DNA of 5,863 nucleotides. It comes from Candidatus Aminicenantota bacterium. Its GTDB lineage: Bacteria; Acidobacteriota; Aminicenantia; Aminicenantales; JAFGAV01. The notes under the pieces were generated by a model, which did not search any database, was not told where the DNA came from, and saw nothing but the letters and a program-made list of their open reading frames with translations. How positions within the stretch are numbered: the stretch's first letter is position 1; each line of letters begins with the position of its first letter. The position numbers and the translations under genes were made by a program. Where the stretch lies: NCBI GenBank assembly GCA_016867615.1, contig VGJG01000126.1, positions 1 through 5,863 on the forward strand, given 5' to 3'. Positions 1 to 5,634 of the stretch are shown here, in pieces.

Positions 1-44
1 CTCCCCGTCGTGGACCCCATTGTCTTCAGGTCAAGATAAATCAC
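1..44 (-). CDS. Start of a divergent gene, product unknown (partial)
   Basis: On the minus strand a GTG at 44-42 opens a frame that stays open to the window edge, giving the 14 residues MIYLDLKTMGSTTG before the sequence stops. The start is supported by a near-ideal Shine-Dalgarno, AGGAGGAG at 57-50, five bases upstream of the GTG. An in-frame ATG at 20-18 has no comparable ribosome-binding site. The gene would be transcribed away from the plus-strand block and share the 45-163 intergenic region. Too little protein is visible for a family assignment. With only 14 codons, the call rests almost entirely on the ribosome-binding site and its spacing. Confidence 0.42.
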   Translation of the reverse strand, partial: MIYLDLKTMGSTTG

Positions 45-163
45 AAGGTCTCCTCCTGTCAATTCGAGAACCGCGGGCCGGCGTCGAAAGGCGCGGAGGG
101 AAAGGAGTATCATTTCCAGGGCAAATGTGATAGAAATATCGCCTCTTCAAGGAGAGAGGCGCC
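45..163. other. Divergent intergenic region
   Basis: This region separates the leftward start at 44 from the rightward cysteine-rich gene and is visibly less GC-rich than the coding DNA. It holds the minus-strand Shine-Dalgarno (57-50), a weak plus-strand promoter candidate (84-113), and a short inverted repeat GGAAA (99-103)/TTTCC (113-117) that overlaps the candidate -10 box and could be an operator. No convincing minus-strand -35/-10 pair was found. A TTGACA on the minus strand (63-58) lies next to the Shine-Dalgarno, too close to the start codon to serve as a -35 for that gene. Confidence 0.5.
84..113 (+). promoter_or_regulatory. Weak sigma-70-like promoter candidate
   Basis: TCGAAA at 84-89 (4 of 6 to TTGACA) and TATCAT at 108-113 (5 of 6 to TATAAT) are separated by 18 bases. 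This would start transcription near 120 and leave a leader of about 44 bases before the ATG at 164. The -35 match is poor and an 18-base spacer is suboptimal, so this is only the best candidate seen in the region. Confidence 0.25.
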
Positions 164-475
164 ATGGCCCGGGAAGAACCGGCGAGGACATCGGTCCCGA
201 TCATCGCCAAATCCCTGCTGTCCTCCCTGAGGAGACGATACCTGTACTATTTCCGGAGGCATTACGTGGACAGGCAGCTGCGCCTGCGCAAGGGGAATTG
301 CGACGACTGCGGCGCGGTCTGCTGCCTGAGGACGAGAAAATGCTTCTACGTCCAGGACGGCAAATGCTCGATCTACGGGACGCGCATTCCCAAGTTCTGC
401 ATGATCTTCCCCGTGGACAAGCGCGACATCAAGCTGGCCGGCGTCGAGGACGTCTGCCAGTTCACCTGGGATTAG
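164..475 (+). CDS. Small Cys-rich YkgJ-like (CxxCxxCC-type) protein
   Basis: This 103-residue protein has eight cysteines, at 46, 49, 53, 54, 60, 68, 79 and 98. The order C-x2-C-x3-CC, then C, then KCSIYGTRIPKFC, followed by a late Cys, resembles the UPF0153/YkgJ family, annotated as zinc- or iron-chelating. There the core is usually CxxCxxCC followed by a Cys-x-Tyr-x-x-Arg-Pro-x-x-Cys stretch. Here the core has one extra residue and the Pro is displaced. Residues 1-45 are strongly basic (SLRRRYLYYFRRHYVDRQ) with no signal peptide or membrane segment, so it is probably cytoplasmic. The ATG at 164 is preceded by GGAG at 151-154, about nine bases upstream. The metal ligand and partner are unknown. 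The next gene, a glycosyltransferase, begins 46 bases downstream, but a terminator-like hairpin lies between them. Family resemblance is moderate; function is unassigned. Confidence 0.72.
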   Translation: MAREEPARTSVPIIAKSLLSSLRRRYLYYFRRHYVDRQLRLRKGNCDDCGAVCCLRTRKCFYVQDGKCSIYGTRIPKFCMIFPVDKRDIKLAGVEDVCQFTWD

Positions 476-493
476 AGAGCCCGCGGCTTTTTT
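476..493 (+). terminator. Short intrinsic-terminator-like hairpin
   Basis: Immediately after the TAG of the cysteine-rich gene, AGCC (478-481) pairs with GGCT (485-488) around a 3-base loop, and the stem can be extended by G-U and A-U pairs at 477/489 and 476/490. A run of six T covers 488-493. The stem is very short for an efficient terminator, so partial termination or attenuation before the glycosyltransferase is as likely as a full stop. Confidence 0.33.
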
Positions 494-521
494 CCGGACC
501 GGGGCGAGAGAAAGGACGGAC

Positions 522-1229
522 ATGCTGATATCCGTTGTGTTGCCGACCTACAACGAGAGGGACAACGTCCTTCCGGTCATCGAAGCCATCGAGCGGAGCC
601 TCCAGGGCCGCGATCATGAAGTCATCGTCGTCGACGACAATTCCCCCGACGGCACATGGGAGATCGTCGCCGCTCTGGCCGAGACCAACCCCAGGGTCAG
701 GCTGATCCATCGCACCACGGAGCGGGGGCTGACCTCGGCGTTCAACCGGGGCGTGGCCGAGTCCCGGGGGGACATCATCTCCTGGCTGGACTGCGACCTG
801 ACCCTGCCGCCCGAAAAGCTGCCGCTCATGCTCCGGGAGATCGAGAGGGGCTACGACGTCGTCATCGGCTCCCGGTACATCCCCGGCGCGGGGGACAAAA
901 GGGGGGAGGTCGCGGCGGTCATCGGCAGCCGGATCATCAACGGGATGGCCCGCCTGTTCCTGACCCGGAAGATCACGGACTACACCACCGGGTTCGTCAT
1001 GTCCCGGAGAAAGGTCTTGGACGAGATCCGATTCCAGGGCGATTACGGCGAATACTGCATCGATTACCTGTACCGAGCCCACAGGAGCGGGTACCGGATC
1101 AAGGAGATTCCCTTCGTCCTGACCTCGCGCAAATTCGGCGAGACGAAGACCGCGAGCAACTTGTACAACTACCTGAAGCGCGGCCGGAAGTACGTGTCCA
1201 TCATCCTGCGCCTCCGCTTCCGTCCCTAA
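522..1229 (+). CDS. Family 2 glycosyltransferase, polyprenol-phosphate mannosyltransferase-like
   Basis: This 235-residue GT-A enzyme resembles dolichol/polyprenol-phosphate mannosyltransferases, which move mannose or another hexose from GDP-sugar to a polyprenyl phosphate at the inner membrane face. Visible motifs in order are PTYNE (8-12), VDDNSPDGT (37-45), the DXD-type metal site as LDCDL (Asp90, Asp92), GSRY (116-119), DYTTGF (153-158), and FVLTSRKFGETKT (198-210), which corresponds to the family's F-x-x-R-x-x-G-x-S/T-K segment. It ends at residue 235 with a basic tail and has no C-terminal membrane or GtrA-like domain, so it must bind the membrane peripherally or through a partner. The ATG at 522 follows AAGGA at 512-516. 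It precedes the sugar operon but probably belongs to a separate transcript. Donor and acceptor cannot be fixed; another GT2 role in polysaccharide assembly is possible. Confidence 0.88.
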   Translation: MLISVVLPTYNERDNVLPVIEAIERSLQGRDHEVIVVDDNSPDGTWEIVAALAETNPRVRLIHRTTERGLTSAFNRGVAESRGDIISWLDCDLTLPPEKLPLMLREIERGYDVVIGSRYIPGAGDKRGEVAAVIGSRIINGMARLFLTRKITDYTTGFVMSRRKVLDEIRFQGDYGEYCIDYLYRAHRSGYRIKEIPFVLTSRKFGETKTASNLYNYLKRGRKYVSIILRLRFRP

Positions 1230-1272
1230 GCCCTGAGGCCCGACGGCTTCCCGACGCGCTCCGGGGCCGCCC

Positions 1273-1301
1273 TTGAGAATCGGGGGCACATCCGATACAA
1301 T
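1273..1301 (+). promoter_or_regulatory. Strong sigma-70-type promoter for the five-gene operon
   Basis: TTGAGA at 1273-1278 (5 of 6 to consensus) and TACAAT at 1296-1301 (5 of 6) are separated by exactly 17 bases. Transcription would start near 1308, leaving a leader of about 17 bases that contains GAGAGG (1312-1317) just before the ATG at 1325. The position in the only sizeable gap (95 bases) upstream of the compact downstream block makes it the likely operon promoter. It is a sequence match only; the organism's sigma-factor preferences are unknown. Confidence 0.6.
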
Positions 1302-1324
1302 AGGGCCGCTCGAGAGGCGCGTTC

Positions 1325-1729
1325 ATGATCGAAAAAATCATCCACAAGGGCAAGGTCATCGCCATCATCATCGGCCGGGACCACGAAACGGACGGCATCC
1401 AATTCGTGACCACCCCCGATTCCCTGCTGCAGCTCGGCCACATGAAAAGGCCCCCGGGATACAAGGTCGTCCCCCATATCCACAACGACATCCGGAGGGA
1501 GACCTTCGGAACGCAGGAAGTTCTGTTCCTCAAGCAGGGGGTCGTCGAGGTGGATTTTTACTCTTTCGAGCGGGAGTATCTTCAGACCAAAACTCTCTCC
1601 GCCGGGGACATCATCTTCCTGGGAGGCGCGGGACACGGCATCCGGGTCATCGAGGAAGCCGTCATCGTCGAGGTGAAAAACGGGCCTTATGACCCCGCTT
1701 CGGACAAGGGAAGGTTCGCGGGCCGCTAG
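1325..1729 (+). CDS. Small single-domain cupin of polysaccharide-locus type
   Basis: This 134-residue protein is a single cupin β-barrel. Cupin motif 1 is visible as PHIHNDI (His51, His53) with Glu65 in TQEVLF and Gly72. Motif 2 is GDIIFLGGAGHG with His104. These four residues form the usual His-His-Glu-His metal site. The tail KNGPYDPASDKGRF (118-131) resembles the conserved end of small cupins often found beside nucleotide-sugar genes (from memory). Those proteins are usually left without a function; a sugar epimerase/isomerase or a regulatory binding role are both possible. There is no signal peptide. It is the first gene of the operon, with GAGAGG seven bases before the start. The next gene begins 17 bases after its stop. 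Family assignment is firm, activity is not. Confidence 0.85.
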   Translation: MIEKIIHKGKVIAIIIGRDHETDGIQFVTTPDSLLQLGHMKRPPGYKVVPHIHNDIRRETFGTQEVLFLKQGVVEVDFYSFEREYLQTKTLSAGDIIFLGGAGHGIRVIEEAVIVEVKNGPYDPASDKGRFAGR

Positions 1730-1746
1730 CACCGGACGGGCCGGGA

Positions 1747-2970
1747 ATGAGAAGGCGCATGCTCGAGACCATCACCCGAACGACATGCCGCTTGTGCGGG
1801 TCCGGAAAGCTCCAGGACGTGTTCTCCCTGGGAGAGCAATACATCAACGATTTCGTGCCCCGGGAGAGGATCGGCCGGGGTCTCAAGGCGCCCCTGGACC
1901 TCGTCCTGTGCGAGGATTGCACCCTCCTGCAGCTCAAGCACACGGCCCCCCAGGAGCTCCTCTACGCCCGCTACTACTGGTACCGCTCAGGCGTAACCGA
2001 CACGATGAAAGCGGCTTTGCGCGACATCACCCGGGCCGTGGAGGACATGGTCGACCTGAGGAACGGCGACGTCGTCCTGGATATCGGAGCCAACGACGGG
2101 ACGCTCCTGGCGTCGTATTCCCGTCCCGGCCTGAAGCGGGTGGGATGCGAGCCGGCGGACAACCTGATCGAGATGCTCAGGCAAAACGCCGATTTCGTCC
2201 TCCATGACTTCTGGGGATACGAGGCCTACCGGAAGTTGGCCGGGGAGCACGGGTTCGGCCGGGCCAAGGTCGTCACGGCCATCGGCATGTTCTACGACCT
2301 GGAAGACCCCAACCGGTTCATCGGCGACGCCCGCCGGGCGCTGGACGAGGACGGAGTGTTCGTCGCCCAGCTCATGTGCCTGGCCTCGATGCTCAGAAAA
2401 AACGACATCGGCAACATCTGCCATGAACACCTGGAGTACTATTCCCTGGAAACGCTGAAATTCCTCTTCGAGCGCAACGGACTGGAGATCTTCAAGATCG
2501 AGGAGAACGACGTGAACGGCGGGAGCTACCGTATCTTCGCCCGCCATAACCGGGGAACGGGCATCGCCTTCGACGAGAAATTCACCCTCGAGGACATCCT
2601 GGATTTCGGAAGAAGGATCCGGGAAAACCGCGACCGGTGCGTGGCCTTCATCCGCCGGGAGACGGCCCTGGGCAAAAAGGTCTATGTCTACGGCGCGTCG
2701 ACCAAGGGCAACGTCATCCTCCAGTACTACGGCCTGGACGCGAAGGTCATCACCGCCGCGGCCGAGAGGAGCCCGGAAAAATGGGGGAAATACACGGTCG
2801 GGACCTGGATCCCGATCGTCTCCGAGGAGGAGGCGCGCCTGGCCCAGCCCGACTATTTCCTCGTCCTGCCCTGGGCTTTTTTCAAAGAATTCTATGTCCG
2901 GGAAGAGGCCTGGAGACAAAAAGGGGGGAAGTTCATCGTCCCCCTTCCGGAATTCCGGGTCGAGCCGTAA
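1747..2970 (+). CDS. Three-domain SAM-dependent sugar C-methyltransferase-like protein
   Basis: This 407-residue protein has the architecture of TylC3/TcaB9-type sugar 3-C-methyltransferases, which methylate carbon 3 of 4-keto nucleotide sugars. The N-terminal zinc-binding domain has CRLC (Cys14, Cys17) and CEDC (Cys55, Cys58), then a tyrosine-rich ARYYWYRSG segment (74-82). The central Rossmann domain carries the SAM motif VVLDIGANDGTLL (109-121), CEPADN (134-139), the catalytic-type CHEHLEYYSL (225-234; Glu226, His227) and NGGSYR (257-262). The C-terminal domain has VYVYGASTKGN (312-322) and the end FIVPLPEF (396-403). In place of the Asn-Val-Leu-Ala-His segment of TylC3-like enzymes it has AIGMFYDLEDP (178-188), so it belongs to a different subgroup. 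An alternative start is the ATG at 1759 (Met5), behind GAGAAGG; neither start has a perfect ribosome-binding site. The Nudix gene follows after 3 bases. Substrate is inferred from context only. Confidence 0.88.
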   Translation: MRRRMLETITRTTCRLCGSGKLQDVFSLGEQYINDFVPRERIGRGLKAPLDLVLCEDCTLLQLKHTAPQELLYARYYWYRSGVTDTMKAALRDITRAVEDMVDLRNGDVVLDIGANDGTLLASYSRPGLKRVGCEPADNLIEMLRQNADFVLHDFWGYEAYRKLAGEHGFGRAKVVTAIGMFYDLEDPNRFIGDARRALDEDGVFVAQLMCLASMLRKNDIGNICHEHLEYYSLETLKFLFERNGLEIFKIEENDVNGGSYRIFARHNRGTGIAFDEKFTLEDILDFGRRIRENRDRCVAFIRRETALGKKVYVYGASTKGNVILQYYGLDAKVITAAAERSPEKWGKYTVGTWIPIVSEEEARLAQPDYFLVLPWAFFKEFYVREEAWRQKGGKFIVPLPEFRVEP

Positions 2971-2973
2971 CCC

Positions 2974-3438
2974 ATGATCCCCGAGGCGCTCTACCGACAG
3001 ATCGTGGACGCCCTGCCCGTTCTGTGCGTCGATGTCGCCCTCAGGAACGCCCGGGGCGAGTACCTGCTGGTGAAGAGGGCCAACGAGCCCCTGAAGGGCG
3101 CGTGGTGGGTGATCGGCGGCCGGGTCCACAAGGGAGAAACGCTCGTCGAGGCCGCGGTCCGCAAGGTCAAGGAAGAGATGGGCCTCGACGTCCCTCCCGA
3201 CCGGCTCGTCTGCCTCGGCTACTACGAGGATTTCTTCGAACAGAACCCGCTGGGCGTAGCCAGCGGGCTGCACACCCTGGGGGTTGTTTTCGAGGCGGAG
3301 ATCGATGGGGACTGCCGGGCCCGGGTCGACTGCCAGAGCGACGGCTGGAAATTCTTCGACCGGCTTCCGGACCGCCTGGTCATCAAGCCGATCGCGGGCG
3401 GCGGCCGTCCCGGGAGTCCGAATCCGAGGGAGGGATGA
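2974..3438 (+). CDS. Nudix hydrolase, GDP-mannose mannosyl hydrolase (Gmm)-like
   Basis: This 154-residue protein matches the length and layout of Gmm/NudD, the Nudix enzyme that cleaves GDP-mannose or GDP-glucose to GDP and sugar. The Nudix box begins at Gly49 with GRVHKGE (49-55) and continues as RKVKEEMGL (63-71). The usual Arg-Glu is Arg-Lys here, while Glu67 and Glu68 are kept. Counterparts of Gmm Asp22, Arg37 and Arg52 appear present as Asp20, Arg35 and Arg50. The Gmm catalytic His124, in a Gln-His-Asp context, lines up with Ser122 in QSDGW (121-125), so hydrolysis may be altered. The last 14 residues are a Gly/Pro-rich tail. The ATG lies 3 bases after the methyltransferase stop without a clear Shine-Dalgarno, which suggests translational coupling. 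The family call is confident; GDP-sugar specificity is inferred from similarity and neighbours. Confidence 0.82.
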   Translation: MIPEALYRQIVDALPVLCVDVALRNARGEYLLVKRANEPLKGAWWVIGGRVHKGETLVEAAVRKVKEEMGLDVPPDRLVCLGYYEDFFEQNPLGVASGLHTLGVVFEAEIDGDCRARVDCQSDGWKFFDRLPDRLVIKPIAGGGRPGSPNPREG

Positions 3439-3442
3439 GCCC

Positions 3443-4432
3443 ATGCCCAAAAAAGCCCTGATCTTCGGCGTGACCGGCCAGGACGGAAGCTATCTGGCCG
3501 AAGTGCTCCTGGAGAGGGGCTACGAGGTGCACGGCATGGTGCGCCGCTCGGCCACGGGCAACACCAGGAACATCGACCATCTGATCGCCGACCCCGAGGT
3601 CTTCAACCGGAAATTCTTCCTCTGCCGCGGCGACCTGGCCGACCCGACCTCTCTCTACCGCCTGGTCGCCTCGATCGAGCCCCAGGAGATCTATAACGAA
3701 GCGGACCAGGATCATGTCGGCTGGAGCTACGACATGGTCGGCTTTTCCATGGACATCACCGCGGCGGCCGTGGGCAGGATTCTGGAGATCATCAAGCAAC
3801 TCGACCCGAAGATCCGGTTTTTTCAGCCCTGCACCTCCAACATGTACGGCTTGACCGACACCGAAAAACAGGACGAAAACACGCCCTTCAACCCCCAGAG
3901 CCCGTATGCCTGCGCCAAGGTCATGGCCTACCATCTGACCCGCTACTACCGCCAGGCGTTCGGGATGCGGGCCTCGACGGCCATCCTGTACAACCATGAA
4001 TCCCCGCGCCGGACCGAGGAGTACGTCACCCGCAAGATCACCAAGGCGGCGGCCAGGATCGCCCTGAAAAAACAGGACCGGCTCGTCCTGGGGGACCTGA
4101 GCGCCAGGATCGACTGGGGCTACGCCCGGGAGTACATGGCCGCGGCCAACGACATGCTGCAGCTCGACGGGGGCGACGATTTCGTCATCGGCACCGGCGA
4201 GGCCCACTCCATCGAAGAATTCGTCGCCGAGGCGTTCGCCGCCGTGGGCCTGGAGCCCGGGCGGTACGTCGTCTCGGACAAGAACCTGTTCCGGCCGACC
4301 AAGACCAGCGCTCTGGTCGCGGACATCGGCAAGGCCGGGCGCACGTTCGGCTTCGAGCCCCGGGTCACGTTCCGGCGTCTGGTCGGGCTGATGGTCGCGG
4401 CGGACCTGGAGAGGGAAAAAACGTCCGCTTAA
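3443..4432 (+). CDS. GDP-mannose 4,6-dehydratase paralogue with altered active site
   Basis: This 329-residue extended short-chain dehydrogenase is plainly of the GDP-mannose 4,6-dehydratase (GMD) family. It has the NADP(H) motif GVTGQDGSYLAE (9-20), VRRS (33-36), GDLAD (63-67), Tyr155 and Lys159 in SPYACAK, NHESPRR (184-190), VTRKIT (195-200), DWGYAREYM (224-232), DFVIGTG (246-252) and FRP (283-285). The catalytic Thr-Ser-Glu of GMD is CTSNMYG here (130-136): Thr131 is kept but the acid/base Glu is Asn133. The segment that reads Asn-Leu-(Ala/Gly)-Ala-x-Ser-His-Val in GMD is NEADQDHV (85-92). Without the Glu, normal dehydration is doubtful; an epimerase, reductase or other activity on a GDP-sugar is possible. 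The frame is open upstream to 3284, but the ATG at 3443 begins the conserved fold, follows a GAGGGAGGG run (3426-3434) and lies 4 bases after the Nudix stop. Confidence 0.87.
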   Translation: MPKKALIFGVTGQDGSYLAEVLLERGYEVHGMVRRSATGNTRNIDHLIADPEVFNRKFFLCRGDLADPTSLYRLVASIEPQEIYNEADQDHVGWSYDMVGFSMDITAAAVGRILEIIKQLDPKIRFFQPCTSNMYGLTDTEKQDENTPFNPQSPYACAKVMAYHLTRYYRQAFGMRASTAILYNHESPRRTEEYVTRKITKAAARIALKKQDRLVLGDLSARIDWGYAREYMAAANDMLQLDGGDDFVIGTGEAHSIEEFVAEAFAAVGLEPGRYVVSDKNLFRPTKTSALVADIGKAGRTFGFEPRVTFRRLVGLMVAADLEREKTSA

Positions 4433-4449
4433 GGAGCGTCGCCCAAGCC

Positions 4450-5634
4450 ATGATTCCGGTCAACGAACCCCTGCTGGGGGCCAATACGGAAAAATACGTT
4501 CTGGACTGCCTGAACACGGGCTGGATCTCTTCCGCCGGAAGCTACATCCGGCGCTTCGAGGAATCCTTCGCCGCGTTCGTGGGAGTGAAACACGCCGTAA
4601 CCACGACCTCGGGGACGACCGCCCTCCACCTGGCCCTGGCCGCCCTGGGGATCGGACCGGGAGACGAGGTCCTCGTCCCCGACCTGACCATGATCGCCGT
4701 GCCCTACGCCGTCCTGTACACGGGCGCCCGGCCTGTGCTCCTGGACGTCGACCCCGAGACCTTCAACCTCGACCCGGACAGGCTCCGGGAATTCATCCGC
4801 AACTGGTGCCGGTTCGACCCCGGAAGCAAGAAGCTGCTCCACAAGCGCACGGGGGGAGCGGTCCGGGCCGTCCTCCCCGTTCACCTCTACGGACACCCCT
4901 GCCGTATGGACGAGATCATGGACCTGGCCCGGGAGAACGGCCTGTTCGTCGTCGAGGACGCGGCCGAGGCCCACGGGGCTCAATACATCTCCGAACGCCT
5001 CCCCCGCCCCCTGCCCGCCGGCTCGATGGGCGACGCCGGCTGCTTCAGCTTCTACGCCAACAAGATCATCACCACCGGCGAGGGAGGCATGGTCGTCACC
5101 GACTCGGACGCCGTCGCCGAGCGCTGCCGGCGCCTCAAGGACCTGGCCCACTCTCCGGGACGGCGGTTCCTGCACACCGACCTGGCCTACAATTACCGCA
5201 TGACCAACGTTCAGGCGGCCATCGGGCTGGCTCAAGTCGAGGAGGTCGAACGTTTCCTCTCCCTGAAGAGGAAGATGGCCGAAGCGTACCATCGGGGCCT
5301 GTCCGGGCTCGACGGCCTGACGCTTCCCCTGGAAAAACCCTGGGGCCGGAGCGTCTACTGGATGTACGCCGTGCTGGTGGAACAATCGTTCGGGCTGTCG
5401 CGGGAGGAGATGGCTTCCCGGCTGAAGGAGCGGGGCGTGGACACCAGGACATTCTTCGTTCCCGTCCATGAGCAGCCCGTATTTCAGAAGGATTTCCTGC
5501 CCGGAGGGGAGTCCTTCCCCGTGTCGATCGCTCTATCCCGAAAGGGATTCTATCTGCCCTCCGGCCTGGCTCTGACCCCGGAGCAGATCGACGAGGTCTG
5601 CCGGGCCGTCACGGACGTGCGGGACGGCCGCTGA
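4450..5634 (+). CDS. DegT/DnrJ/EryC1 sugar aminotransferase, GDP-perosamine synthase-like
   Basis: This 394-residue PLP enzyme belongs to the DegT/DnrJ/EryC1 nucleotide-sugar aminotransferases, which transfer an amino group, usually from glutamate, to a keto-sugar. Motifs include the start IPVNEPLLG, TGWISSAG (23-30), SGTTALH (54-60, phosphate binding), VHLYGHP (144-150), VEDAAEAHG (168-176; Asp170 facing the pyridine nitrogen), FYANKIITTGEGG (201-213) with the PLP lysine Lys205, and NYRMTNVQAAIGLAQ (248-262). The pattern is closest by eye to GDP-perosamine synthase (Per/RfbE), which acts on GDP-4-keto-6-deoxymannose. The lysine rules out a ColD-type dehydrase, which has His there. It is about 20 residues longer than typical Per, with the extra length around 113-138 (RNWCRFDPGSKKLLHKR). 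AAGGAG at 4431-4436 overlaps the upstream stop codon but lies 13 bases from the ATG, which is long. It is probably the last gene of the operon. Confidence 0.9.
   Translation: MIPVNEPLLGANTEKYVLDCLNTGWISSAGSYIRRFEESFAAFVGVKHAVTTTSGTTALHLALAALGIGPGDEVLVPDLTMIAVPYAVLYTGARPVLLDVDPETFNLDPDRLREFIRNWCRFDPGSKKLLHKRTGGAVRAVLPVHLYGHPCRMDEIMDLARENGLFVVEDAAEAHGAQYISERLPRPLPAGSMGDAGCFSFYANKIITTGEGGMVVTDSDAVAERCRRLKDLAHSPGRRFLHTDLAYNYRMTNVQAAIGLAQVEEVERFLSLKRKMAEAYHRGLSGLDGLTLPLEKPWGRSVYWMYAVLVEQSFGLSREEMASRLKERGVDTRTFFVPVHEQPVFQKDFLPGGESFPVSIALSRKGFYLPSGLALTPEQIDEVCRAVTDVRDGR

Noticed and set aside
58..63. TTGACA on the minus strand as a -35 box
   Set aside because: It abuts the Shine-Dalgarno of the divergent gene, so a matching -10 would fall inside that gene's coding sequence.
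1228..1249. Inverted repeat AAGCC/GGCTT just after the glycosyltransferase as a terminator
   Set aside because: Five-base stem with a 12-base loop and no downstream T-run; likely chance.
462..1289. Minus-strand open frames over the glycosyltransferase, and a similar one at 3383-4207 over the GMD paralogue
   Set aside because: Same reasoning: they are shadows of genes with strong motifs.
3284..3442. N-terminal extension of the GMD paralogue to an upstream ATG at 3284
   Set aside because: It would overlap the Nudix gene for over 150 bases, its translation is Arg/Ser-rich and unlike the family, and the NADP-binding fold begins right after the ATG at 3443.
1987..3450. A 487-codon minus-strand open frame spanning the methyltransferase and Nudix genes
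   Set aside because: It is antisense to two genes with clear family motifs, has Asp/Val/Pro/Gly-rich low-complexity composition typical of antisense frames in high-GC DNA, and shows no recognisable domain.
4429..5469. A 346-codon minus-strand open frame over the aminotransferase
   Set aside because: It is antisense to a motif-rich PLP aminotransferase; its composition is biased and no domain is recognisable.
4450..5634. Aminotransferase as a ColD-type (colitose) 3-dehydrase
   Set aside because: ColD has His in place of the PLP lysine; Lys205 is present here in FYANKIITTGEGG.
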